15,226 nucleotides of DNA from Nitrospinaceae bacterium (GTDB lineage: Bacteria > Nitrospinota > Nitrospinia > Nitrospinales > VA-1), in the NCBI GenBank assembly GCA_029261675.1, contig JAJDBA010000167.1, positions 1 through 15,226 of the forward strand, given 5' to 3'. Shown one piece after another: positions 1-6,830 of this stretch. The notes beneath the pieces are model-generated. The model was not told where the DNA came from. It searched no databases and saw only the letters and a program-made list of their open reading frames with translations. The translations under genes and the position numbers were made by a program. The number at the start of each line of letters is the position of its first letter. Position 1 is the stretch's first letter.

Positions 1-398
1 GCTACTTCTTCGCCGCTTGCATCCACAGCGATTACCGCACGATTCAGATAGCGACTTTTGACACCTTCCAATGTCAGCTTATTTGCATTACCAAAATCCT
101 GACTTACATCTTGTAGTAAGTTAGGCAGGCCTCTGCCCGCATTGGATAAAATATCTGTTCCAACAACGACGATGACTTCATCAACACCGGCTGCTTTAAA
201 TTTCTCTTCATTTTCTTTAACTAGATCGAATTCTTTATTACAGAAACCACCAGCGCCTGGCAGAGTAATGATGAGTCTCTTGCCCTTATAGTCATCAATA
301 GATAATTCCTGCTCGATTGGTGTGGTTGCTGCGTTTTCAACAGACCATTCCGGATTTAATTTAATCATTTTTACATTACTGCCAGACAACTTTGCCAT
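1..398 (-). CDS. Redoxin/peroxiredoxin-like protein, 3' end outside window
   Basis: The reading frame starts at ATG 396-398 and stays open for 132 codons to the left edge, so the C-terminus is missing. GGAGG lies 7 bases upstream of the start. The order of elements matches a Prx5/redoxin-type thioredoxin fold: a strand RLIITLPG (residues 41-48), a Cys at 53 in the loop PGAGGFC, a helix, the strand VDEVIVVVGTD (72-82), then a segment around SRYLNRAVIAVD (115-126) that resembles the conserved Arg region of Prx5-type proteins. There is no signal peptide, so it should be cytoplasmic. The usual peroxidatic motif is PxxxTxxC. Here the loop is one residue shorter and has no Thr, so peroxidase activity is doubtful. 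No second Cys is visible. It is divergent from the peptidase gene at 601. The fold assignment is fairly likely; the enzymatic role is inferred. Confidence 0.55.
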   Translation of the reverse strand, partial: MAKLSGSNVKMIKLNPEWSVENAATTPIEQELSIDDYKGKRLIITLPGAGGFCNKEFDLVKENEEKFKAAGVDEVIVVVGTDILSNAGRGLPNLLQDVSQDFGNANKLTLEGVKSRYLNRAVIAVDASGEEV

Positions 399-511
399 GT
401 AGAAACCTCCTATTTTAGGGTTTTTGTAGAGACTTTTATTAGATGTGCTACCGTCTATAAAGATGCAGAAATTGTACGAAAAAAAATATTCATTCGAAAA
501 TATGTAATACA

Positions 512-540
512 TTGAAATTATTGGCTAAACGCCCTATAGC
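512..540 (+). promoter_or_regulatory. Predicted sigma-70-type promoter of the secreted peptidase gene
   Basis: A -35 box TTGAAA (512-517) is separated by exactly 17 bases from a -10 box TATAGC (535-540). The gene's start at 601 would then have a leader of about 55 bases. It lies in the 202-base gap between two divergent genes. An 11-base palindrome (ATGTA-A-TACAT, 502-512) touches the -35 box and could be an operator. No equally good promoter was found for the minus-strand redoxin gene, where the best candidate -10 is weak. Confidence 0.4.
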
Positions 541-585
541 AAAGGGGTTTCAGATTTGTTAACCTTGAAGTATAAGAAATGGACT

Positions 586-593
586 GAGGGTGA
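586..593 (+). promoter_or_regulatory. Ribosome binding site deciding the start at 601
   Basis: GAGGGTGA lies 7 bases before ATG 601. An in-frame TTG at 556 would add 15 residues ahead of the signal peptide and has no comparable site, so ATG 601 is preferred. The protein then begins directly with a Sec signal sequence. Confidence 0.6.
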
Positions 594-600
594 CTCTACT

Positions 601-2175
601 ATGATAAAAAGAATTATAATTTTGACGAGTATTTTTGCGCTTTTTCTTTTTACTTCGATTTCATGGGCTGAAGAACCTAAACGCCCATTTTATGAACACC
701 CTGGAAACTATCGGGATGAAATTAATAGTCTTAAAGAAGATTTTAAGACTCGTTTTGGTTACGATCTGATCGACTTGGAATATGATTGGAGACCTTGGGA
801 AATCACTAAGCTAACCACTGCTTTTTCTAAACTGCCTGATACCTTTTTAAAAATTTCCGGAGTCAAAGGATTTTATCACCTCAGTAAATTTCGCGGTGGC
901 CCCGAGGGGATGCCGGTTGACGATATTCCTGCGGCTACCTTCCCCAGTTTTCAGACAGTTTATAGAAATGCCAAAATGGCTTATCAAGTTGAGTTGGCAA
1001 ATCAAGAGCCCCGCATTGAATTTTATTCTTCCTTGTTTTATGAAGATCAGAAAGAATTGAGCAATATTATTCAGCATGAAATGGCTCATATCTATGACAT
1101 GTTTAAGGGGTATATTTCCTTTTCGACTGAGTGGATGAAAATTACAAATTTCAGATTGCTTCATCTACCCGCATTAGATGCCCGCCCAGGTGATGATTAT
1201 TTGTTCGCAGCCTTAAATGATTCTGAAAAACTTCATTATGCTCCGGTTTCTTCGCGACAACTACCTACTTATTCCAGGCAAAACCCGCAGGAAGATTTTG
1301 CCAATTCGGTGGCTGCTTATATCAATTATCCTTATTTTCAGTTCAGCCATCCCAAGCGCTATCAATTTCTTAAAGAAAGAGTGTTTGATGGAAAACTATA
1401 TTTTTCCGAGGAAGAGGTAGGGTATAAAGATAAGGTAACCGCCGATTTTGGGCAGGCCCTTGCTAGTAAAGAATGGGATAAAGTAATTGCAATTTCACGC
1501 GAGGTTGCGAGAGACTATCGCCCAGATATTGAAAAAGAGCTGGTATCACGTCTTGAAGGTGATCTTTCGAATACGCCTGACTCTGTGCGAGATGTTAAAC
1601 TTGCGCTCGCTTCCTGCTATTTTTCGGACCCCAATGCTTTAAAAATCCGCAAAAATCTTATTCGGAAAAAGCGCGTATCGTTGCAGGTACTTCTGGAAAA
1701 CCAGCGTTGCATTTTAGTGGCCAGACGATCATTTGAAAAAGAACTTGGATTATGGTCGATGCGTAATATTTATTTTTATAAAAGTAAAGGAGAATCCTAT
1801 ATTCAATTTTCAGATCCAGTTGCTCTGACATCCAGAACCAGAGGGTTCGATACGCGATATGCTTGGCGAGTTTTTAACGAAGGCAGTAGCGTGCATTTGG
1901 CTGAAGGGACTTTTACGCGGGAGGGAATAAACCCGGGGTCGGTGAAAATCAATCTCGGAAAAACTGCAGTAGGAACTTTAAATTTACCTGCGGGAAAACC
2001 GCTTATTCTAGAACTTGGGGCTCAGCGGGTGCACCCGGTAGAGTTTAATAGGCTAAACTCAAAAATTGCCAAGATTAGATTTGTCATCCCACCAGGATTC
2101 AACTATGAGGGGCTTAAGAAGGCTAAAATTAAAATTATTTATCCCCTACGTCCGGAATTCCAAAGTTTGAACTGA
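601..2175 (+). CDS. Secreted zinc metallopeptidase-like protein (HExxH, gluzincin type)
   Basis: This is a 524-residue protein with a Sec signal peptide: basic MIKR, a hydrophobic core, and probable cleavage after SWA at residue 23. The zinc motif HEMAH is at 159-163 within IIQHEMAHIYDM. About 68 residues later, QEDFANSVAAY (230-240) supplies a probable third zinc ligand, E231, in a context resembling the ExFAE helix of gluzincins such as the anthrax lethal-factor-like (ATLF) domain. Residues 285-390 look helical. Residues 395-524 look beta-rich (alternating hydrophobics, several Gly/Pro turns) and may be a separate domain; I do not recognise it. The likely role is periplasmic or extracellular proteolysis, substrate unknown. 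The gene stands alone on the plus strand, and its stop is 2 bases from the stop of the convergent DUF1566 gene. Metalloprotease chemistry is inferred from motifs only. Confidence 0.7.
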   Translation: MIKRIIILTSIFALFLFTSISWAEEPKRPFYEHPGNYRDEINSLKEDFKTRFGYDLIDLEYDWRPWEITKLTTAFSKLPDTFLKISGVKGFYHLSKFRGGPEGMPVDDIPAATFPSFQTVYRNAKMAYQVELANQEPRIEFYSSLFYEDQKELSNIIQHEMAHIYDMFKGYISFSTEWMKITNFRLLHLPALDARPGDDYLFAALNDSEKLHYAPVSSRQLPTYSRQNPQEDFANSVAAYINYPYFQFSHPKRYQFLKERVFDGKLYFSEEEVGYKDKVTADFGQALASKEWDKVIAISREVARDYRPDIEKELVSRLEGDLSNTPDSVRDVKLALASCYFSDPNALKIRKNLIRKKRVSLQVLLENQRCILVARRSFEKELGLWSMRNIYFYKSKGESYIQFSDPVALTSRTRGFDTRYAWRVFNEGSSVHLAEGTFTREGINPGSVKINLGKTAVGTLNLPAGKPLILELGAQRVHPVEFNRLNSKIAKIRFVIPPGFNYEGLKKAKIKIIYPLRPEFQSLN

Positions 2176-2177
2176 CT

Positions 2178-2594
2178 TTAATCTAGTTCCCTGATCATTC
2201 GATAAGCCATATTCAAATGGGCGTATTTTGAAGGCCATACCTTCATTCCATCCTCATATTGAACAACAAGTGCTGAGGAATCTTTTTCTTCATTCGTCCA
2301 AGTGGTACCCGCACTTCCAGGTTCAAATATCGAAGGAAGATAAATTTCATCACCATATTTATCGGTATTTTTATATTTAAGATCGAAAAGGGACCACGCT
2401 TCGTCCTGGCTAGGATAGCGCCAGTTTTCATACCCTGCCACTCTTTCAAGATTCGCAATTTCTACATAATCCTGCCCCTTAAACCAATTCATCCATTTTT
2501 GGGTATCTTGAAAGGAATCTGTTTTTTTCCAAATTAAATTTAATTCATTATCGGTAATTGTCCCGTTATCGTTGTCAATAAATCTATCAGCCAT
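2178..2594 (-). CDS. DUF1566 (Lcl C-terminal-like) domain protein, cytoplasmic
   Basis: This 138-residue protein consists almost entirely of one DUF1566 domain. The hallmark opening DNDNGTITDNELNLIWKK spans residues 7-24. The other family signatures follow in order: WRYP followed by a DEAW helix (58-67), TTWTNE (97-102) and the terminal YRMIRE (131-136). The family has a C-type-lectin/formylglycine-enzyme-like fold and is often found in secreted or surface proteins, whereas this copy has no signal peptide or membrane segment. The molecular function of the family is not established. It starts at ATG 2592-2594, with a weak GAGAA-like site upstream. It lies 69 bases downstream of the ribbon-helix-helix-like gene, probably in the same transcript, and ends 2 bases from the convergent peptidase gene. 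Confidence 0.75.
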   Translation of the reverse strand: MADRFIDNDNGTITDNELNLIWKKTDSFQDTQKWMNWFKGQDYVEIANLERVAGYENWRYPSQDEAWSLFDLKYKNTDKYGDEIYLPSIFEPGSAGTTWTNEEKDSSALVVQYEDGMKVWPSKYAHLNMAYRMIRELD

Positions 2595-2663
2595 AGTTAG
2601 TTCTCAAAAAATCGATTGTTTATAAATTGAGCGTATTTGGATTGCCAAAAATTGTATGTAGGC

Positions 2664-2894
2664 TCACCATCCTTGCCCCTTAACACCATAATTCCGGCTA
2701 CCTGATTGCCCTTTATTCAAATAATCTTCAAGGCTTTCTTTGTCCTTGGATGAATCGGAGGGACTGTCTTGGGAAACATGGTGTTTTATGGCTTGAATAA
2801 TATATTCCTTTATTGCTTCGTCATCGCCCTTGCAAAGCGTATGTAATTTTTGAAATATTTCGTCTTCGATTTCAATATTTAATTTTTGTCTCAT
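2664..2894 (-). CDS. Small ribbon-helix-helix-like protein
   Basis: The product is 76 residues from ATG 2892-2894. An in-frame TTG at 2906 would add only four residues and is less likely. The N-terminal 40 residues match the CopG/Arc ribbon-helix-helix pattern: a strand (RQKLNIEIE, 2-10), helix 1 (DEIFQKLHTLC, 11-21) and helix 2 (EAIKEYIIQAIKHHV, 26-40). The rest is polar and probably disordered, ending SGSRNYGVKGQGW. Such proteins usually dimerise and bind DNA, as antitoxins or repressors, but no toxin gene lies beside it. It sits between ntrY, whose stop is about 73 bases upstream, and the DUF1566 gene. DNA binding is an inference from predicted structure; a different small helical fold is possible. 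Confidence 0.5.
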   Translation of the reverse strand: MRQKLNIEIEDEIFQKLHTLCKGDDEAIKEYIIQAIKHHVSQDSPSDSSKDKESLEDYLNKGQSGSRNYGVKGQGW

Positions 2895-2967
2895 ATAGCA
2901 ACTCAAAATTGTATTTGATTTGGCATTGTAAAATACTTTGCATTTGAATGAAAGGGATTGCTGTATT

Positions 2968-5277
2968 TCAGGATATATCTGAGAAAGACTTTGGCAAGGT
3001 TTTGTTGGTCTTCAGGGTGGTTTGCGAATAGGGAAGGTCAATAATAAATGTGGTGCCTTTGGGGTGATTATCCTGAACTTTAATGGTTCCATTATGGTCA
3101 ATGATAATTCTATTAACAATGGCCAACCCAAGCCCTGTACCTCTCTTCTTGGTAGTGAAATGGGGTAAGAAAAGCTTTTCTCGGTCAGAGGATGAAATAC
3201 CAGCTCCATTGTCGGAAAACTCTATGCGAACCCATTTTTTCCCGTCAAGGATCTTGGTGGTAATTTGTATTACGCCTCCTTCATCAATGGCATCTGTAGC
3301 ATTTTCAAATAGGTTTATAAGCACCCGTCGTATTTGTTCAGGATCAATGGTCAGCTGTGCTAAATTTGGATCAAGATTCTTTTTGATTTGAATGTTTTTG
3401 TCATGCTCCGAGTAGGAAATAAGGATATCCTCAATTATTTTATGAAGAGAGGTGGGTTTCGGATCGGGTGTTGGCATTCTCGAAAACCTGAGAAACTCAT
3501 TTAAGAGATCTTTCATGCCTTCTACTTCTTGTGAGATAATGTTTATACTTTCATCAAAAACCCGCGCAAAATCTTCACGGTTTTCGTAGTATTTCTTTTT
3601 CAGACGTTGAGTGTTTAACTGGATAGGAGTGAGTGGATTTTTTATTTCGTGTGCAATTCCCTGGGCTACTTCCTTCCATGCTGCAACTTTCTGGGTTTTG
3701 ATCAATTGCGTCAGGTCCTCAAAAACAATCACCATTCCCCTATATTTTTTTGATACACCGGCTAGCACCTGAATATTGATGAGTAGAGTGATATTGGTGT
3801 CATCGACACGAAGTTCCATTTGTTCTTCAATAGAAAATCGATTTTGGGAGTTCATCTTGTGAATTAGTTTTCTGATGGACTCGTGATAAGAAAAGTCGAA
3901 GGCATCTCTATAGTTGGAGCCGAATACATCCTCACTGCTCAAGTGTAGAATTCTTTCTGCCGCTTTATTGAAAGTTGTTATTCGCCCTTTTTTATCGATG
4001 GAAATTACTCCTGCTCCGATACTGTCCAGAATTGTTTCGATATAGTTTCTTCTGCGGTCTAATTCGATATTTGTTTGTTTGAGATTTTCATTGGCCTGCT
4101 GAGTATTGATCCGACTTTCATTAAGTTCTTCTGTCATGGTGTTAAAGGAATCAACGAGCAATGCAATTTCATCTGTTGCCCGTACACCAATTCTGAAATT
4201 CAAGTCGCCTTCAGCAATGCGCCGAGTTCCTTCAGCGAGTTGTTGGATTGGAACGGTGATCCCTCTTGCCATATAGAATCCAAGCCAGATGGCTGAAAAT
4301 AATATCAATAATGTTATTAGTAAAAAAGTTATGTAGTAATTTGCGCTTACAGGTAGTTGTAAGAAGCTTTGCTGCTTGTAATCTTGATAAGTAGATTTAA
4401 TGGTTTCTACTTTACTCAGCGAACTTTTATGAGCCGGGTTTAAAGTCAGGATGTACCCCCAGATGGAAATTTCCTTGTTAACAATTTCACTTAGAGGAGC
4501 GACTACGACCATCAGGTTTTTACCTTGAGTCATTTGGATTTCCGTTACGCCTTCGCCATCTATGCTCTTTTGGATTAAGTTTCCATAATTTAGTTCAGTA
4601 GTGAGGGAGAGGAGGGTGGAATCAACTTTTGAGACTATCTTTTTTAAGTTGTTGTCATAAACAATTATCCCCGCCAGATCATATTCTGAAACTTTATCTT
4701 GAATTAGAGTTTGTAAGTGTTTGCGATTCGCTTTCAGATAAAGCTTTTCGCTTTTTATGAAATGCTCAAGGTTTTTGGTTTTTGAAAGGGCTCGTCCTTC
4801 TAGCTCCGAGTAATAATCTCGAGCGATATCCATTGAGTACTGGAGGGTTTGTTCTGTCCTTAAGTTGAACCAGTTTCCTATGCTGAACGTGAACAGTTTG
4901 CTGGCAACCATAAATAATAGAATTGATGGAACCAAAGCTAAAATTAAAAAAGCAACTATCAGTTTGGTTTGGAACTTCGAGCCAATTATTTTACTTTTTC
5001 GCTCGTTATATACTTTTACAAGGTTCCGTATGATCAGTATGATCAGGACAAATAACAGAATTATAATGATATTGAATACAGCAAGAACGAGAATATTGTT
5101 TGCTATGGTTGCGTTTGCTTTAGCTTCCAGAAAATAATTCTCGACAAGTGTTGAAGCAATTAAAGCTACGATCACACCAAAAATGGTATAGGTGGTACGT
5201 TTGCGTTTCTGCCTTAACTGCTCTTCTTCTGGAGGTGTGTAGGGTGGGGGGTTACTTGTTAAACGATCGGATGACAT
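2968..5277 (-). CDS. ntrY: NtrY-like membrane sensor histidine kinase
   Basis: The 769-residue protein has the full NtrY architecture. Three transmembrane segments lie at about 31-50, 61-84 and 104-126. An extracytoplasmic sensor region follows (about 127-313), then a fourth transmembrane segment (314-336), a HAMP domain (336-388) and a PAS domain (about 409-520). The catalytic core has the H-box AHEIKNPLTP with phospho-acceptor His543, the N-box NLFENATDAID (Asn659), the G1 box DNGAG (689-693) and the G2 box GTGLGLA (713-719). In proteobacteria NtrY pairs with the sigma-54 activator NtrX in nitrogen, redox or envelope control. No NtrX gene is next to this one, so its partner lies elsewhere or differs. 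ATG 5275-5277 lies inside the end of the DUF4390 gene (26-base overlap), with an AAGGAAAGG site upstream, suggesting coupled translation. Confidence 0.9.
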   Translation of the reverse strand: MSSDRLTSNPPPYTPPEEEQLRQKRKRTTYTIFGVIVALIASTLVENYFLEAKANATIANNILVLAVFNIIIILLFVLIILIIRNLVKVYNERKSKIIGSKFQTKLIVAFLILALVPSILLFMVASKLFTFSIGNWFNLRTEQTLQYSMDIARDYYSELEGRALSKTKNLEHFIKSEKLYLKANRKHLQTLIQDKVSEYDLAGIIVYDNNLKKIVSKVDSTLLSLTTELNYGNLIQKSIDGEGVTEIQMTQGKNLMVVVAPLSEIVNKEISIWGYILTLNPAHKSSLSKVETIKSTYQDYKQQSFLQLPVSANYYITFLLITLLILFSAIWLGFYMARGITVPIQQLAEGTRRIAEGDLNFRIGVRATDEIALLVDSFNTMTEELNESRINTQQANENLKQTNIELDRRRNYIETILDSIGAGVISIDKKGRITTFNKAAERILHLSSEDVFGSNYRDAFDFSYHESIRKLIHKMNSQNRFSIEEQMELRVDDTNITLLINIQVLAGVSKKYRGMVIVFEDLTQLIKTQKVAAWKEVAQGIAHEIKNPLTPIQLNTQRLKKKYYENREDFARVFDESINIISQEVEGMKDLLNEFLRFSRMPTPDPKPTSLHKIIEDILISYSEHDKNIQIKKNLDPNLAQLTIDPEQIRRVLINLFENATDAIDEGGVIQITTKILDGKKWVRIEFSDNGAGISSSDREKLFLPHFTTKKRGTGLGLAIVNRIIIDHNGTIKVQDNHPKGTTFIIDLPYSQTTLKTNKTLPKSFSDIS

Positions 5278-5944
5278 CTCTGGATACCTTTCCTTCTCTT
5301 TTTCTCGACTTCTTATCAGCGGCTTGTTTTGAAAGCTCTAAGTCTGGGTCGATAGATAAGGGGGAGGTTTGAGCCCAAGAAGTCTCGAAGTCGCTGAAGG
5401 GAACAAAAAAGTAAATATAATTAAAAGGAAACCAAAAGCGATCTGTTTCCAGGTCTGCCTTAACACGCACATAATATTTTTCATCAGGGTTCAAGCGATA
5501 GATAGGGGCAATGGGAATGTCCTTCAACGTCAACATAAGCTTTTGGTATCGCGACATTTTTTGTGTGATTACTTTTCTGCGGACATTTTTACCCACCTCT
5601 GAAAATCGGTAGGCTTTTTTAAGGGGATCGAATTGAATTTTGTGTCTGATGGTATTTGAACTTACCAGGCTATCGACCCACGCAGTATTTTCTTTCCGCA
5701 GTTCTATTTCAAAGGTAAACCCCATTGGCACACCGCTTTCAATGGCCTCTGTAATTTTTTCTGTAAATCCATCAATCAGGCGGGCGTTCATCACCACATA
5801 ATTTCCTTTTGTGGCGACACCAATGTTTACAATATTTGGAGAGTCGGCAAATGCAGAGGGGGCGGGAGCCGCAACGAACAGAAAAAAACCTAGAATGAAA
5901 GCAGGATTAAGTCGTTTGATTTTGGAAATAATTAAATGTCTCAA
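5252..5944 (-). CDS. DUF4390 family exported protein
   Basis: This is a 230-residue protein if translation starts at TTG 5942-5944, the choice preferred here. That codon has GGAGGAAGGA just upstream and is followed by a textbook signal peptide (basic RHLIISKIKR, then a hydrophobic stretch, cleavage after SAFA at residue 33). The frame stays open further upstream, but that part lies inside the epimerase gene and would place about 37 residues before the signal. The mature protein is beta-rich and ends with the DUF4390-type region around FFVPFSDFETSWAQTSPL, then a charged tail. DUF4390 genes commonly precede ntrY in proteobacteria, so a role with the NtrY sensor at the membrane is plausible, though the function is not established. 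It overlaps the epimerase gene by 38 bases and ntrY by 26. Confidence 0.75.
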   Translation of the reverse strand: MRHLIISKIKRLNPAFILGFFLFVAAPAPSAFADSPNIVNIGVATKGNYVVMNARLIDGFTEKITEAIESGVPMGFTFEIELRKENTAWVDSLVSSNTIRHKIQFDPLKKAYRFSEVGKNVRRKVITQKMSRYQKLMLTLKDIPIAPIYRLNPDEKYYVRVKADLETDRFWFPFNYIYFFVPFSDFETSWAQTSPLSIDPDLELSKQAADKKSRKREGKVSRDVIRSFNK

Positions 5945-6830
5945 GAAGTCCTTCCTCCACGGAAACACCAGGTTTCCAGCCAAATCTTTCCAGCAGCTTC
6001 CTGCTGTCAATTGCACTTCTTCTCTGCTCGCCTTTTTTAGCGGGGCCATACTCAATCGAAGTGGTTATTGCTGAAGCTTTTACAAGGCATCGGGTTAAAA
6101 AATTAACGCTGGTTTCTTTTCCCGTACCCACATTAAACAGTCCAGAACATTGCGGGTTTAACGCAATGGTATTGGCCTGAACAATATCTTGAACATACAC
6201 AAAATCTCGCGTTTGTTCTCCATCACCATTAATAATTGGCTTTTGGCCCTTCAGTAAACGTTCGCAAAAAATTGCCACCACACCTGCTTCTCCATGTGGA
6301 TTCTGGTGCGGCCCGTATACGTTGCCATAACGTAGTACGGTCGTGTTCAAGCCATGCTGCGTGCCAAAATAATTAATGTACTTCTCTGCGCACAACTTTG
6401 ATATTCCATAGGGACTCAAAGGTTGGCACGGATGCTCTTCACTTGCGGGGAAGGTTTTTTGCTCTCCATACATTGCTCCTCCCGTCGAAGCGAATATGAA
6501 TTTTTCAATATCCAAAGATACAGCATTTTGTAAGAGTTGTAAAGTACCAATAATATTGGAGTTAGCGTCAAATAGAGGATTTGAAACTGAAGCTGAAACA
6601 GAAATTTGAGCTGCGTGATGATTGATGACCTTAATCTTTTCTTTTTCGAGAATGGTCTTAACTTCGGGTGAATGGATATCCAGATGGTAAAATGTAGCAT
6701 TTGGGTTTACCAGTTTCATTTCCCCGGAAGACAGGTCATCGATGACAATAACATCATGTCCTGCATCAATATAAGCGTTCACAATATGCGAACCTATGAA
6801 ACCGGCACCTCCTGTTACCAGAATTTTCAT
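5907..6830 (-). CDS. NAD-dependent nucleotide-sugar epimerase (UDP-glucose 4-epimerase-like)
   Basis: This is a 307-residue extended short-chain dehydrogenase/reductase. The NAD-binding Rossmann motif TGGAGFIGSH is at residues 6-15, and an acidic DD (31-32) ends strand beta-2, which favours NAD over NADP. The active site is S115/T116 in STGGAMYGE and Y141-x-x-x-K145 in SPYGISK. RYGNVYGP and the C-terminal substrate-binding GDGEQTRDFVYVQD follow, as in GalE/WbpP-type enzymes. It probably epimerises or otherwise interconverts a UDP-sugar for surface polysaccharide; the exact sugar cannot be read from the sequence. Its ATG overlaps the mutS stop as ATGA, with AAGGAAAG upstream inside mutS, so the two are likely translationally coupled although functionally unrelated. 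No other sugar genes are nearby. Confidence 0.88.
   Translation of the reverse strand: MKILVTGGAGFIGSHIVNAYIDAGHDVIVIDDLSSGEMKLVNPNATFYHLDIHSPEVKTILEKEKIKVINHHAAQISVSASVSNPLFDANSNIIGTLQLLQNAVSLDIEKFIFASTGGAMYGEQKTFPASEEHPCQPLSPYGISKLCAEKYINYFGTQHGLNTTVLRYGNVYGPHQNPHGEAGVVAIFCERLLKGQKPIINGDGEQTRDFVYVQDIVQANTIALNPQCSGLFNVGTGKETSVNFLTRCLVKASAITTSIEYGPAKKGEQRRSAIDSRKLLERFGWKPGVSVEEGLLETFNYFQNQTT
5949..5958 (-). promoter_or_regulatory. Ribosome binding site supporting a TTG start
   Basis: On the minus strand, GGAGGAAGGA precedes TTG 5942-5944; the GGAGG part is 9 bases from the start. No ATG or GTG in this frame lies close to the signal peptide. The site lies within the last codons of the epimerase gene. 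Confidence 0.5.

Noticed and set aside
399..600. Riboswitch, small RNA or tRNA in the largest intergenic gap
   Set aside because: No cloverleaf, no conserved aptamer pattern and only a weak CCTA/TAGG hairpin near 409-419 were seen; a promoter and palindrome are the only supportable elements.
847..1164. Open frame antisense to the secreted peptidase
   Set aside because: It lies wholly inside a well-supported gene, has no ribosome binding site of note and no recognisable domain.
2664..2894. Toxin-antitoxin module, from the RHH-like antitoxin
   Set aside because: No toxin family (RelE, PIN, Fic, HicA or similar) is adjacent, and the neighbouring DUF1566 protein is not a known toxin. Left as an open pair in the findings.
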